A stretch of DNA of 64,000 bases from the NCBI RefSeq assembly GCF_048544455.1, contig NC_133538.1:44407969-44471968 (forward strand), in the 5' to 3' direction. A program made the position numbers and the translations under genes. This document shows positions 21,898 through 32,356 of this stretch, one piece after another (the first letter of the stretch is position 1; each line of letters starts with the position of its first letter). Under the pieces are notes generated by a model. It was not told where the DNA came from and ran no database searches. It saw nothing but the letters and a program-made list of their open reading frames with translations. This stretch comes from Silene latifolia. Its lineage: Eukaryota; Streptophyta; Magnoliopsida; Caryophyllales; Caryophyllaceae.

Positions 21898-22694
21898 AGC
21901 TTCGTTAATCAATCTATAACCACCTCTCGAACCACGAAAGACGCCCTATTTCTTTGAAATATTCTTTATGTTTTCCTTACTCATAATCTTCATAAAATGA
22001 ATTATATCGAGTAACGTAAGCATATTTCTTTACTTATTAAGTGATTACTAATAAAATGATCCCCAAGAGTCGCAGATAAATTACCTTAAACTTGTCAGAC
22101 TGCCTATAAGCGATATAGTTATCCCAATCTTCCTGGCTGACATACGGATACTTCTTCGTTGGTGTTTCTTGTTCATCTCCCTGGTCTTCTTGTTAAACAA
22201 GTGGTTCCGAGCAACCTTTAACTTCCATGTTCTAAAAGATTCCTCTATCTTTTTTTTAGGTAACCATCATTGTGTTTGGGGACAGTGTAAGCTAACTACA
22301 TATATGGTGAGCATATTTGGTTAGTTTTGGCTAATAGCACATATCGAATACTAAGATATTTTCATCTAACGCATTTATTATTGTATATACATACCTTTAT
22401 TCTCTCCCTTAGTTGTGTCTTCAGGTTTGCACTCAACTGATTGATACGCGGCAAACCGAGAGGCACATACTGTTTTACACAACTACCAATCCAACTCGCA
22501 AAATTTGTAGTATAGATACCATCTGGCAACCCCGTTAATGGATCCCATTAAAGTTCATTAGGTATCCCTCTCTCTATTGCATCTAGGGAAACCCTATGGC
22601 GCGTTCGCCCAGTAACCGATTGTAAATTATTCTCATCACCTGAATCTTCTTCGCCTGACTTTTTCCCATCTTTTCTTTTCCGCTTTCCACCCAT
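21898..22694 (-). pseudogene. N-terminal exons of the CACTA transposase/Ulp1 gene
   Basis: First exon 22395-22694: MGGKRKRKDGKKSGEEDSGD, then SVTGRTRHRV and LPDGIYTTNFASWIGSCVKQ, YVPLGLPRINQL, with an internal TAA near 22548 and a GTATGT donor. Second exon 22086-22238: TWKLKVARNHLFNKKT and, after a frame change, KKYPYVSQEDWDNYIAYRQS, DKFK, then GTAATT. Third exon 21898-21995: SKENIKNISKK, stop, GVFRGSRGGYRLINEA, then GTAAGT. The lysine-rich start, the W-K..F..R....FV/LP pattern and the S.GGY motif are those of plant Transposase_24-type CACTA proteins. Confidence 0.65.
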
Positions 22695-22802
22695 ATCTAA
22701 ACCAGAAATTAACAAACTAATAAATTATTGACTCATAATTTTCGATGTTTGAACTAGAGAGAGAAATTGATCGTTGCCTCTAGGAGAATTCTGTGCTTGA
22801 CA

Positions 22803-24127
22803 ATGGCTATTGAATCTTCTAAGTCTAATTCAAAAAAACATCAAAGTACTAAAAATCATCTACAATATCAGAGTCTATTAGATATGAGAAAAACAAAATC
22901 ACTCATGGCCCTAATGTTGAAGAAGGTCGAAAAATGATGAACGTTCATGATATTACTAGGATCCCCCTCTTCCTTTGCCTGATACTGATGGGTGGGTAGA
23001 GGATGTGGATGAGGAGGATGAAATTGAAACAGCAGGTATCCATGAAGAGGTCTGGTACTAAAGACATGGAAAGAAAATTATCCAAATGATTGATGAAGAT
23101 CCAGATGATATGCTACATCTGACTGATGAGGATGTGCAAGGGGAACTTGACTACTGGAAGCAGGCAATCTTTGGGTTCGTTGCTGGTGCAAACCCTCCTT
23201 GGCAAATACTGGAAGGATTCCTGAAGTGAATATGGAGTAAGTATTCCATAGATAAAATTTCTTTCTTACCTAACGGAGTTTTCCTGGCCAGATTTAGCAC
23301 TGAGGAAATGAAACAGGCAGTTTTAGGGAGTGGACATTTTATGTTTGACAATAAGCCTTTAATCCTTAAACCTTGGATGCCTGATATTGATTTGATTAAA
23401 GAGGAAGTTAAAAGTGTACCTGCTTGGATTAGGTTGATGAATCTACCTCTGGAATTCTGGGGTAAAAGTTTAACCAAACTGGTAAATCTGGTGAGATATT
23501 TTGTCAAGGTTGGCACTACAACTGATTAGAAAACTAGATTAGGGTTTGCCAGAGTTATGGTGGAGCTGAAACTTGGACAACCCTTTCCTAACACAATTAA
23601 ATTTATAGATGAAAAACAGCAACTGATTGAAATACAGGTGGTCTATGAATGAAAGCCTAGTGTGTGCAGTAAATGTAAACTCATTTTGCTTGAAAAAGAG
23701 AATTGTAGAAAGGGCAAACCTGTGACTAAAGTTATGGGTAAAGCAGGTGTAGCACAAAAGAAAAAGGTCTGGAGACCAGTGTAGAAGGTGAGGGAACCCC
23801 CAGTGATTGCTCCTGCTATTACACCTGCCATGACAAAAAAGCCACACCACAGTAGAAAGTCTAGAAAATAAAGAGGTGACCAATACTATGTCTGATGAAA
23901 TACACCCTACTAATGAAGCTATCCAAACACCAGACACTAAAACCAAGAATACACAGGTGGGCACTATGTCCCCTGTTAAGCAACTTAGGTCAACTAGACA
24001 AGGTATTATTACTATCAGCAGAGGTAATCAACAGTCTCCAATGTACATGGAGGTGTTAAGTGGGTCTAGTTCCCCCAAGAAAGGCATTGGCATAACTGGT
24101 ATTAAACCCTTACAATTGAACCTATGA
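22803..24127 (+). pseudogene. LINE ORF1 (DUF4283), decayed
   Basis: Starts MAIESSKSNSKKHQSTKNHL at 22803 and soon meets stops. The DUF4283 domain is clear at 23230-23530: DKISFLPNGVFLARFSTEEM, MFDNKPLILKPWMPDIDLIK, WIRLMNLPLEFWGK. The zinc knuckle (about 23655-23710) keeps CSKCK but has lost the usual His spacing. The tail (23876-24127) is Ser/Thr-rich and ends just over the ORF2 start, so the two ORFs overlap slightly. Confidence 0.75.
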
Positions 24128-24193
24128 TTAATTTTGGTTTTTGGAATATTAGGGGCATGAATAGGGAAGAGAAGCAGATTGTTTTAAATAAGT

Positions 24194-25437
24194 TGTAACA
24201 CCCCCTCATACCAAGGTACCTTACCAGGACCACCCAAGTATGAAAGACTGTTACCATCTCGGTTGCCCGAGGTTAGTACATATCAAAAGCGTCTGAACTG
24301 AGCACATTTATTAAAGTAATGTAAAATGCGAAGTTTACAATATCCAAAACCAAATACTGTCTAAAGAAATACAACTTCAAAGTCTTAATAATAAAAGAAA
24401 ACTCGCTAAGACTCAGACAGTGATGCTATGACTCGTGGTGGCAATTCTCCCAATGAAATCCCCAAGCTCTCACTAGCAAAACCTGTCAAGCCTGCTCACC
24501 ATCCCCGAATGGATCACCGCAGATTACACAAACAACAACGGGGTCAGTGTTATGCAACAACAAGACAAACAAATGCAATACTCGTCCGATCATCGTCAAC
24601 TCCCAATCACCCTGTCTCACATAGTAACCGACTACACACTAAAGTGTGTAGCCCCGCTGACCCATCGCAACAGGTAATCCTCGCCGCCAGTGGGTGACCG
24701 CAGCCGATCCCACCTAGTCCAGCTCCTCAACGAGCGACAATAATCCCTGTCCCTTAATGTGCACATCCCCTCCCGTGGCGGGTTCCACGGAGGGCGAACT
24801 AGGGTGTGAAGCCACTCCCGCAAGTGACTCCACCACAATCACAATCACATGACATTACCGTCATCTCAATCCCCTCACACCAACATTGTCACAACAATCT
24901 CCATATTACGATGATCAATAGACAACGATAAATACAATAATATGTCATGTAAAGCACAGCAACTGAGTAGGGAAACCCTACCTTAGCAATCACAGCAGTA
25001 AGCAACACGGACAATCAAAAAGGCTCCTCTACGAAGTCTTCTCCAATAGTGCAACAAGAACCTTGACGCAAGAATCGCCGCAAATTATCGACACAAAGAT
25101 GCTACGAAATGCTCAAAGGGATGATTAGGGAATGATTTGGGTAGGATTAGGGTACGTAGCAATGTTAACGCTGTGAAAAGTGATATTAGAAACTGACGCG
25201 GAATTATAAAATACCCTAATCATTCCTTAATCAAACCGTCGAAATATAACTTCGCCAAACCGGACACTCGGTCGAGTGCAGCAACACTCGGCCGAGTGTC
25301 CAATACTCGGTCGAGTATTCGCTATACTCGGCCGAGTGTTCCTCGGCAGAACCGAAATAACACGCACTAAGAGCACTACTCGGCCGAGTAGGCTCTACTC
25401 GGTCGAGTAGGCTCCAAAGAAGATCCGTATTGTTACA
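24194..25437 (-). repeat. 3' LTR of the Tekay-type element (minus-strand sense)
   Basis: 1244 bp, TG...CA ends, nearly identical to 31109-32356. It carries a cluster of ACTCGGYCGAGT palindromes near its inner edge (25262-25412). Confidence 0.92.
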
Positions 25438-25455
25438 ATCTTTCCCCCTAAAAAG
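25438..25455 (-). other. Polypurine tract of the Tekay-type element
   Basis: On the minus strand the sequence next to the 3' LTR reads TTTTTAGGGGGAAAGAT, the purine-rich primer site for plus-strand DNA synthesis. Confidence 0.8.
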
Positions 25456-25661
25456 AACTTCGTCCCGAAGTTCACACTCTGCTATACACAAGCACAACAC
25501 CACGACACAAGACTCACAACACCACGACACAAGACTCTAACACTCACATGAGACAACTCCAAGGAACTACACAAAACGCACCTCCCGACACGAATCAAAC
25601 AAAGCAAAGAAAGCACAAAACACTATCGCGACCATCTCCTACCCCCCTAAAAAGACAACGG

Positions 25662-26885
25662 TTACGTCCCCGTAACCAAACATACCTGATCAAAAAGGTT
25701 AGGAAAGCGGTCTTGCATAGCTTCCTCGGGTTCCCATGTTGCTTCCTCCACATTATGATTAGACCAAAGGACCTTGAGTAAGACCGTCTCACCATTCCGG
25801 GTCTTACGAACCTTGCGATCAAGAATCTCCTTAGGAATCTCGGCATAGGACAAGGATTCATCAAGTTCGATGTTCTCCATCTCGAGGATGTGCGACGGGT
25901 CACTCACATATTTCCGGAGTTGAGACACATGAAAAACATTGTGAACTCTATCCAAAGCTGGTGGTAAAGCTAACCTGTAGGCTACCTCGCCAATACGGTC
26001 CAGAATTTCATAAGGACCTATAAACTTTTGGCTTAGCTTACTCTTTTTCCCAAACCTCATAACACCTCGCATAGGTGACACTTTCAAAAGCACCTTGTCA
26101 CCTACCGCGAACTCAATGTCCCTGCGGTGTAAGTCGGCGTAGCTCTTTTGGCGATCTTGAGCGCTCTCATCTTTTGCGAATCAACTGGATTTGCTCAACC
26201 ATATCCTGAACCAATTGTGGCCCTAAAACCACTGTCTCGGAACTATCATCCCAACAAACTGGACTTCGGCATTTCCGGCCATACAAAGCTTCAAATGGTG
26301 CCATCCCAATACTTGTATGATAACTATTATTGTATGAAAACTCGATCAAATCAAGTCTGTCTTCCCAACTGCCTCCAAAGTCCATAACACATGCCCTTAG
26401 CATGTCTTCTAAGGTCTTGATGGTCCGTTCAAATCGACCATCGGTTGCGGATGAAAAGTCAGTACTCATCTTCGCGTTGTGCCCATCAACTCTTGCAGTT
26501 CTTGCCAAAACTTTGATATGAACCTCGCATCGCGATCGGAAACAATATCTTTCGGAATACCATGTAACCGAACCACATGCTTTCGTAACCCAAAGCCACC
26601 GCATCTTAGACCAAGTATCTTTCATTGGAACAAAATGGGTCGACTTGGTTAGCCGATCAACAATCACCCAAATCATGTTGTTACCTTGTTGTGACCTAGG
26701 TAACCCCACAATAAAGTCCATAGAGATCGACTCCCATTTCCACTCGGGCACCGTCGGGACTGAATCTTACCTTGAGGTCTCCTTTGTTCACCTTTGACCC
26801 TTTGGCAAGTCAAACATCTAGCCACAAACTCAGCTACCTCCCTCTTCATGTTCGGCCACCAAAAAGTCTTCTTAAGGTCTCTCAA
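25662..26885 (-). pseudogene. Tekay-type integrase and chromodomain region
   Basis: The integrase zinc-finger/core is recognised by FWWPNMKREVAEFVARCLTC, WESISMDFIVGLPRS and WIVDRLTKS-like motifs, and the C-terminal GPYEILDRIGEVAYRLALPP block. The chromodomain follows at about 25690-25830 (LLKVLWSNHNVEEATWEPEE), which is what places it among chromoviruses. Integrase inserts the cDNA; the chromodomain guides it to heterochromatin marks. Broken. Confidence 0.85.
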
Positions 26886-26891
26886 AGCTTG

Positions 26892-27533
26892 TCACCACCC
26901 GGTGAACTGAATAAGGAGTGCAATGAGCCTCGAGACAAGATCATTCTCCTTAACTCGCATCGTCAGAACACACCATCTCCCATCAAAACGAACACTCCCA
27001 TCTGGATGTATAGAGAACCTAGATGTTGCTCCGCTCTCTACCGTTGACTTCCACTCCTGGATTTTAGGATCAAGTTGTTGCTTACCTTTGATGTTTTCAT
27101 ACAACTCTGGCTCGATCGTCAAATCCCCGATGGTATTCCCCTCTCGAATCATAAAGATCCCCAATCTAGACATCTCATCTCTCAACTTCAACAAGGACAT
27201 AGCCGTACATAGCGAATGAACGCTCTTCCTACTCAAAGCATCTGCGACAACATTAGCTTTACCCTCGTGATAGATGATCTCCATATCATAATCTCCAATC
27301 AGCTCCATCCACCGCCTCTGTCGCATGTTAAGCTCCTTTTGAGTGTAGATATACTTTAGACTCTTATGATCAGAGAACACCTTAAAAGTTGCGCCGTAAA
27401 GGTAGTGCCTCCAAATCTTAAGTGCAAACACAACTGCACCCAGCTCCAAATCATGAGTAGGGTAGTTCTCCTCATATTGCTTCACCGCCTCGAAGCATAG
27501 GCTATCACTCTTCCTCCTCGCATCAAGACACAA
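26892..27533 (-). pseudogene. Tekay-type RNase H region
   Basis: Reads [60 protein letters not shown] and [11 protein letters not shown], the Ty3-gypsy RNase H signature ([18 protein letters not shown]). It lies directly after the RT region. Confidence 0.88.
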
Positions 27534-27624
27534 CCCAAACCGTTCTTTGAAGCGTCGGTATAGACCTCAAAGTTCTCACAACCCTCCGCAAGGCTAGGAT
27601 AGGAGCCGTGGTCAAGCGTTCTTT

Positions 27625-28510
27625 TTAAGGTCCAAACGCCGTTTCACAACTCTCATCCCAAACAAATCTGACTTCTTTCCTCATCAAGGATGTCATAGGC
27701 CGTGCTATGGTAGAGAAATCCTTCACAAATCTCCGTGTAGTAGCCGTGAAAGGCCTAAGAAATTCGAATCTCAAGAACATTCTTCGGCGATTCCCACTTG
27801 GTAACGGCCTCAATCTTACTAGGATCCACAGATACCCCTTCTTGGATATTACATGGCCTAGAAAAGCCACTTCCTCTAACTGAACTCACACTTGGATAAT
27901 TTGGCATAGAGCTGATTTGCTCTCAAGGTCTGCAAAACTATCCTCAAGTGCTCTTCGTGCTCTTCTTTAGTCTTGGAATAAACCAGGATATCGTCGATGA
28001 AAACAACCACAAACTTATCCAAAAACGGTGTGAAGATCCGGTTCATCAAATCCATAAAAGCTGCTGGCGCATTGGTCAACCCAAAAGGCATCACTACATA
28101 CTCGTAGTGACCATAGCGAGATCGGAATGCTGTTTTAGGAATATCCTCGTCTGCTATCCTCAGCTGATGATACCCCGACCTCGGATCAATCTTAGAGAAC
28201 ACACCAGCTCCACTAAGGCGATCGAACAAATCATCAATCCTCGGCAACGGATACTTGTTCTTCACAGTAACCCGATTGAGCTCTCTGTAGTCAATGCACA
28301 ATCTCATACTCCCATCTTTCTTCTTTACAAAAAGAACTGGAGCTCCCACGGTGACACGCTAGGCCCGATATAACCCTTGTCTAACAACTCATGTAGCCGC
28401 TTCTTCAACTCGGCCAACTCTTTAGGTGCCATACGATAAGGTGCTTTAGATATAGGACCCGTTCCCGGTTTAAGCTCCACGCTGAAATCGACATCCCTCT
28501 TGGGAGGCAA
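27625..28510 (-). pseudogene. Tekay-type reverse transcriptase region
   Basis: Includes [69 protein letters not shown] and the catalytic [14 protein letters not shown], all classic for Ty3-gypsy RT. Part of one pol coding region. Confidence 0.9.
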
Positions 28511-28537
28511 ACTTGGTATCTCCTCGGAAACACATCT

Positions 28538-29000
28538 TCAAATTCTTTCACCACGAAATCTCGAAGTTGTCGGCGACTCTACTCGGTGATCTCTCACATG
28601 ACAAAGGATTAAGGGACACTTTTTCCTTAAACATGACTTTAAAGTCATAACCGCTATAAACCTACACTTAGGCTTTACCACAAACCCTCTATAGGACACC
28701 TTAACACCCTTGGGACTCTTTAAAGACACTCTCTTCTGTCTACAATCTATCCTGGCATCATACCTACCTAGCCAATCCATCCCAACGATCACCTCAAACC
28801 CATCCTTAGGAAACTCTAACAAGTTTACTGGTAAATCTACCCCTCCAATCACCATGGATATACCCTTATATAACTTGAGACACGACACGACTCCCCGAAG
28901 GTATGAACACATCATCTTTTACAACCTCAAACTTACCCAAACCCATAGACACAAAGATGACTTTTAGACACAAAAGAATGTGTAGCCCCAATCAAACAAA
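28538..29000 (-). pseudogene. Tekay-type aspartic protease region
   Basis: Upstream of RT on the minus strand. The motif FEVIVGMDWLGRYDARIDCR is the usual downstream part of gypsy retropepsins, followed by KRVSLKSPKG. The protease processes the Gag-Pol polyprotein. Confidence 0.7.
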
Positions 29001-29332
29001 ACAAAGGACGGTACATTATTAACAAGAAAGGTACCGGTAACTACATGAGCATCATCCTGTGCTTCCCGCTTATCCATCATGAAGAGCTTTCCACTATTCT
29101 TCTCCCTCCACCCCGAATCAAGCATTGGAGGTACTAGGCTTAGCGCCGAATCTGGGTGACACCGTTATTCCCGACGCGATAAGATCCACCACCACCGCGG
29201 TTGTAACCGCTCTGGCTACCCCCGTCCACCTCTGTTGCCCCATGAACCTCCCGGTCGGCTACTAGCAAAACTCGAGTCGGCCCCCGAGAGAAATTTCCGA
29301 TCGAGCTCCCGAACCATTCTGCGGGCTTGTAG

Positions 29333-30244
29333 CTCGTGCATTCCCGCCTTTTGTGGCCTATACCACCACAGTTGAAGCACGTAAGGTTGGTGTTGTCACT
29401 TACAGCCCGACCTCCATTCTTTCCCAGCCACGAGAACCTCCAGAGAAACCAGCTCCACTAGAGAAAGCTTTAGCCTGGTTGAAATTCCCTTTCTTGTTGG
29501 TTGGGCGATTGTTGTTCCCACTATCGGCCTTCCTCTTTTCGGTAGATCCTCTCCTCAATCTCCCTTGAGAGATCCACCATTCTCTCAGCTTGACCCGCTC
29601 TCAAATACACTTCCTTGAGGTCAGTAGCAACCCCAGCCGGCATACGACTCACGATCTTAGCAGACAAACCCCTCTCAAATCGGAGAGCCAAACCTCTCTG
29701 TCCAAGCTGCAAATCTTCCACATAACGAGAAAGCTCCATAAACCGATGATAGTAATCAGTGACCGTCATCTCCTCAGACATAGTGAAAGATTCAAAGTCG
29801 ATCTCATCTTGTGTCGGATATGCTCCGCACAAACTGTTCCCTCATAGCACTCTTCAACCTGACCACGGATAGCCCCTTCCTCCCGGTAGTAAGCTCTAGC
29901 ATCATCCTTGACGTTCTGCCACCAAACTGCAGCTTCCCCTCTTAGGTAGTATACAACCTGTTCCACAATCATATCCTCGGGGCACTTAACCATTTCCATG
30001 AGAGCTTCAATCTCACGGTGCCACTTCTCGAGCAGCTTTGGTTCGCCTACCCCGTCATATGTGGGAGGGTGGAAACGAGCGATGTTGATGCTAAGCTGGG
30101 TTGCATCCACATTTCTCTCGTTTCCTTTTCCCACATTTTTGAGAGCTTCAAGGAGAGCCTCTTGTTGCTCAATCATGCGAGCAACCTCATCATGACCGAC
30201 ATCTCCGAAGCTTGGATCTGCGCGGGAGTTCTTTTGGGCGGCAT
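29333..30244 (-). pseudogene. Tekay-type gag with zinc knuckle
   Basis: Starts MPPKRTPAQIQASE at 30244. The retrotrans_gag core is seen in FHPPTYDGVGEPKLLEKWHR and VVYYLRGEAAVWWQNVKDDA, and YHRFMELSRYVEDL further on. A CCHC-like knuckle lies near 29333-29385. Gag forms the cytoplasmic particle. Broken. Confidence 0.85.
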
Positions 30245-30299
30245 TTTGAGCTGGTAAAAATGAAAGAAACGTAAACATATGCTCAAAATATAACATCCC

Positions 30300-30640
30300 T
30301 CCGCCATAAGAACACTCGGCCGAGTATAAATAACACTCGGTCGAGTAAAGATCACTCGGTCGAGTATCCTCTCAGATACTCGGTCGAGTATCGACTCCAG
30401 AGACAAACATCAAAGCACAAAAAGAAGCACTCGGTCGAGTATAACAACACTCGGCCGAGTGGACCATACTCGGTCGAGTGTACCCCCATGCTCGGTCGAG
30501 TTACCATAAACGATGAGCGATTGCTACTTTCCTTCAAACAACACTCGGTCGAGTTCCCTTATGCTCGGCCGAGTACTCAATACTCGGTCGAGTGCCTATC
30601 ATGCTCGGCCGAGTAACACTATTTACAAAGTTAACACTTT
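30300..30640. repeat. Array of ACTCGGYCGAGT palindromes in the leader of the Tekay-type element
   Basis: At least a dozen copies of the 12-bp palindrome ACTCGGCCGAGT/ACTCGGTCGAGT between gag and the 5' LTR. The same motif also occurs in both LTRs (25262-25412, 32182-32330). Confidence 0.9.
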
Positions 30641-31088
30641 ACGATCCCTCTATCATACTCAGTATTCTCATAACAATACGTAAGAAAGCAAAAGCCATGT
30701 TATAAACATATCAACATGCAATGCATATATCAAAATTTTAATGCCACATTGTAAACATATCAAAGATACTATTCATGCTTATTCGATTTCTAACATAACA
30801 ATTATTTACAATCCATCTCTTCTATCATTTCTCCCTTCATCACCTTCACAACTTTAACACATATTTACATTCAACTATCAACTTTTACTAGCCTTCATCA
30901 TCACATACATGTACATACAAAACCTACTCTCACCACTTTTCCCCATGTTACCGGTTTGAGTTAGTGAGGGCCAAGTTGCGACTCCAGGACGTCTCCCGAG
31001 TCTTTGCGGTAGCTCCGGATAACTCTCCCGGGTTCATTTTATTTAGACTCCCTAGGTTCATTAATTCATTTTGTTTAGGTGCCGGAAT

Positions 31089-31108
31089 CTTCGGCTCTGA
31101 TACCACTT
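31089..31108 (-). other. Primer binding site, initiator Met tRNA type
   Basis: On the minus strand, just inside the 5' LTR, the sequence reads TGGTATCAGAGCCGAAG, matching the 3' end complement of plant tRNA-iMet (TGGTATCAGAGC). Confidence 0.88.
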
Positions 31109-32356
31109 TGTAACACCCCCTCATACCAAGGTACCTTACCAGGACCACCCAAGTATGAAAGACTGTTACCATCTCGGTTGCCCGAGGTTAGTACATATCA
31201 AAAGCGTCTGAACTGAGCACATTTATTAAAGTAATGTAAAATGCAAAGTTTACAATATCCAAAACCAAATACTGTCTAAAGAAATACAACTTCAAAGTCT
31301 TAATAATAAAAGAAAACTCGCTAAGACTCGATACAGGTGATGCTATGACTCGTGGTGGCAATTCTCCCAATGAAATCCCCAAGCTCTCACTAGCAAAACC
31401 TGTCAAGCCTGCTCACCATCCCCGAATGGATCACCGCAGATTACACAAACAACAACGGGGTCAGTGTTATGCAACAACAAGACAAACAAATGCAATACTC
31501 GTCCGATCATCGTCAACTCCCAATCACCCTGTCTCACATAGTAACCGACTACACACTAAAGTGTGTAGCCCCGCTGCATTACCCATCGCAACAGGTAATC
31601 CTCGCCGCCAATGGGTGACCGCAGCCGATCCCACCTAGTCCAGCTCCTCAACGAGCGACAATAATCCCTGTCCCTTAATGTGCACATCCCCTCCCGTGGC
31701 GGGTTCCACGGAGGGCGAACTAGGGTGTGAAGCCACTCCCGCAAGTGACTCCACCACAATCACAATCACATGACATTACCGTCATCTCAATCCCCTCACA
31801 CCAACATTGTCACAACAATCTCCATATTACGATGATCAATAGACAACGATAAATACAATAATATGTCATGTAAAGCACAACAACTGAGTAGGGAAACCCT
31901 ACCTTAGCAATCACAGCAGTAAGCAACACGGACAATCAAAAAGGCTCCTCTACGAAGTCTTCTCCAACAGTGCAACAAGAACCTTGACGCAAGAATCACC
32001 GCAAATTATCGACACAAAGATGCTACGAAATGCTCAAAGGGATGATTAGGGAATGATTTGGGTAGGATTAGGTACGCGTAGCAATGTTAACGCCGTGAAA
32101 GTGATATTAGAAACGACGCGAATTATAAAATACCCTAATCATTCCTTAATCAAACCGTCGAAATATAACTTCGCCAAACCGGACACTCGGTCGAGTGCAG
32201 CAACACTCGGCCGAGTGTCCAATACTCGGTCGAGTATTCGCTATACTCGGCCGAGTGTTCCTCGGCAGAACCGAAATAACACGCACTAAGAGCACTACTC
32301 GGCCGAGTAGGCTCTACTCGGTCGAGTAGGCTCCAAAGAAGATCCGTATTGTTACA
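31109..32356 (-). repeat. 5' LTR of the Tekay-type element (minus-strand sense)
   Basis: 1248 bp, TGTAACACCCC...GTTACA, near-identical partner of 24194-25437. It would hold the promoter for minus-strand transcription. Confidence 0.92.

Larger units (their letters stand above)
1887..22694 (-). pseudogene. CACTA transposase-associated / Ulp1 protease gene, split by insertions
   Basis: A multi-exon minus-strand gene whose start codon is at 22692-22694 (protein begins MGGKRKRKDGKKSGEEDSGD) and whose stop is at 1887-1889. Exons that can be read with GT donors are about 22395-22694, 22086-22238, 21898-21995, 9541-9660, 9280-9436, 3948-4375 (acidic linker), 3556-3846 (DUF8039-like), 3359-3457, 2951-3165, about 2620-2850, 2096-2189 and 1887-1993. 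The order is N-terminal region, Transposase_24-like core, acid-rich linker, DUF8039-like region, Ulp1 protease. This is the accessory protein of plant CACTA elements, not the TNP2 transposase. It is decayed: an in-frame TAA lies near 22548 and frameshifts near 22130 and 3040. The introns hold about 30 kb of foreign DNA. The domain order is read directly; the functional role is inferred from the family. Confidence 0.65.
24194..32356 (-). mobile_element. Ty3-gypsy chromovirus (Tekay-type), nearly complete, minus strand
   Basis: 8.16 kb with two LTRs (24194-25437 and 31109-32356) that start TGTAACACCCC and end GTTACA, flanked by the 5-bp target duplication TAAGT (24189-24193, 32357-32361). On the minus strand the order is PBS, gag, zinc knuckle, protease, RT, RNase H, integrase, chromodomain, PPT. 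The LTRs differ by roughly a dozen single-base and short-gap differences by eye, about 99% identical. At usual plant rates that suggests insertion well under a million years ago. The coding regions nonetheless carry multiple breaks, so it looks dead as a coding unit. Confidence 0.92.
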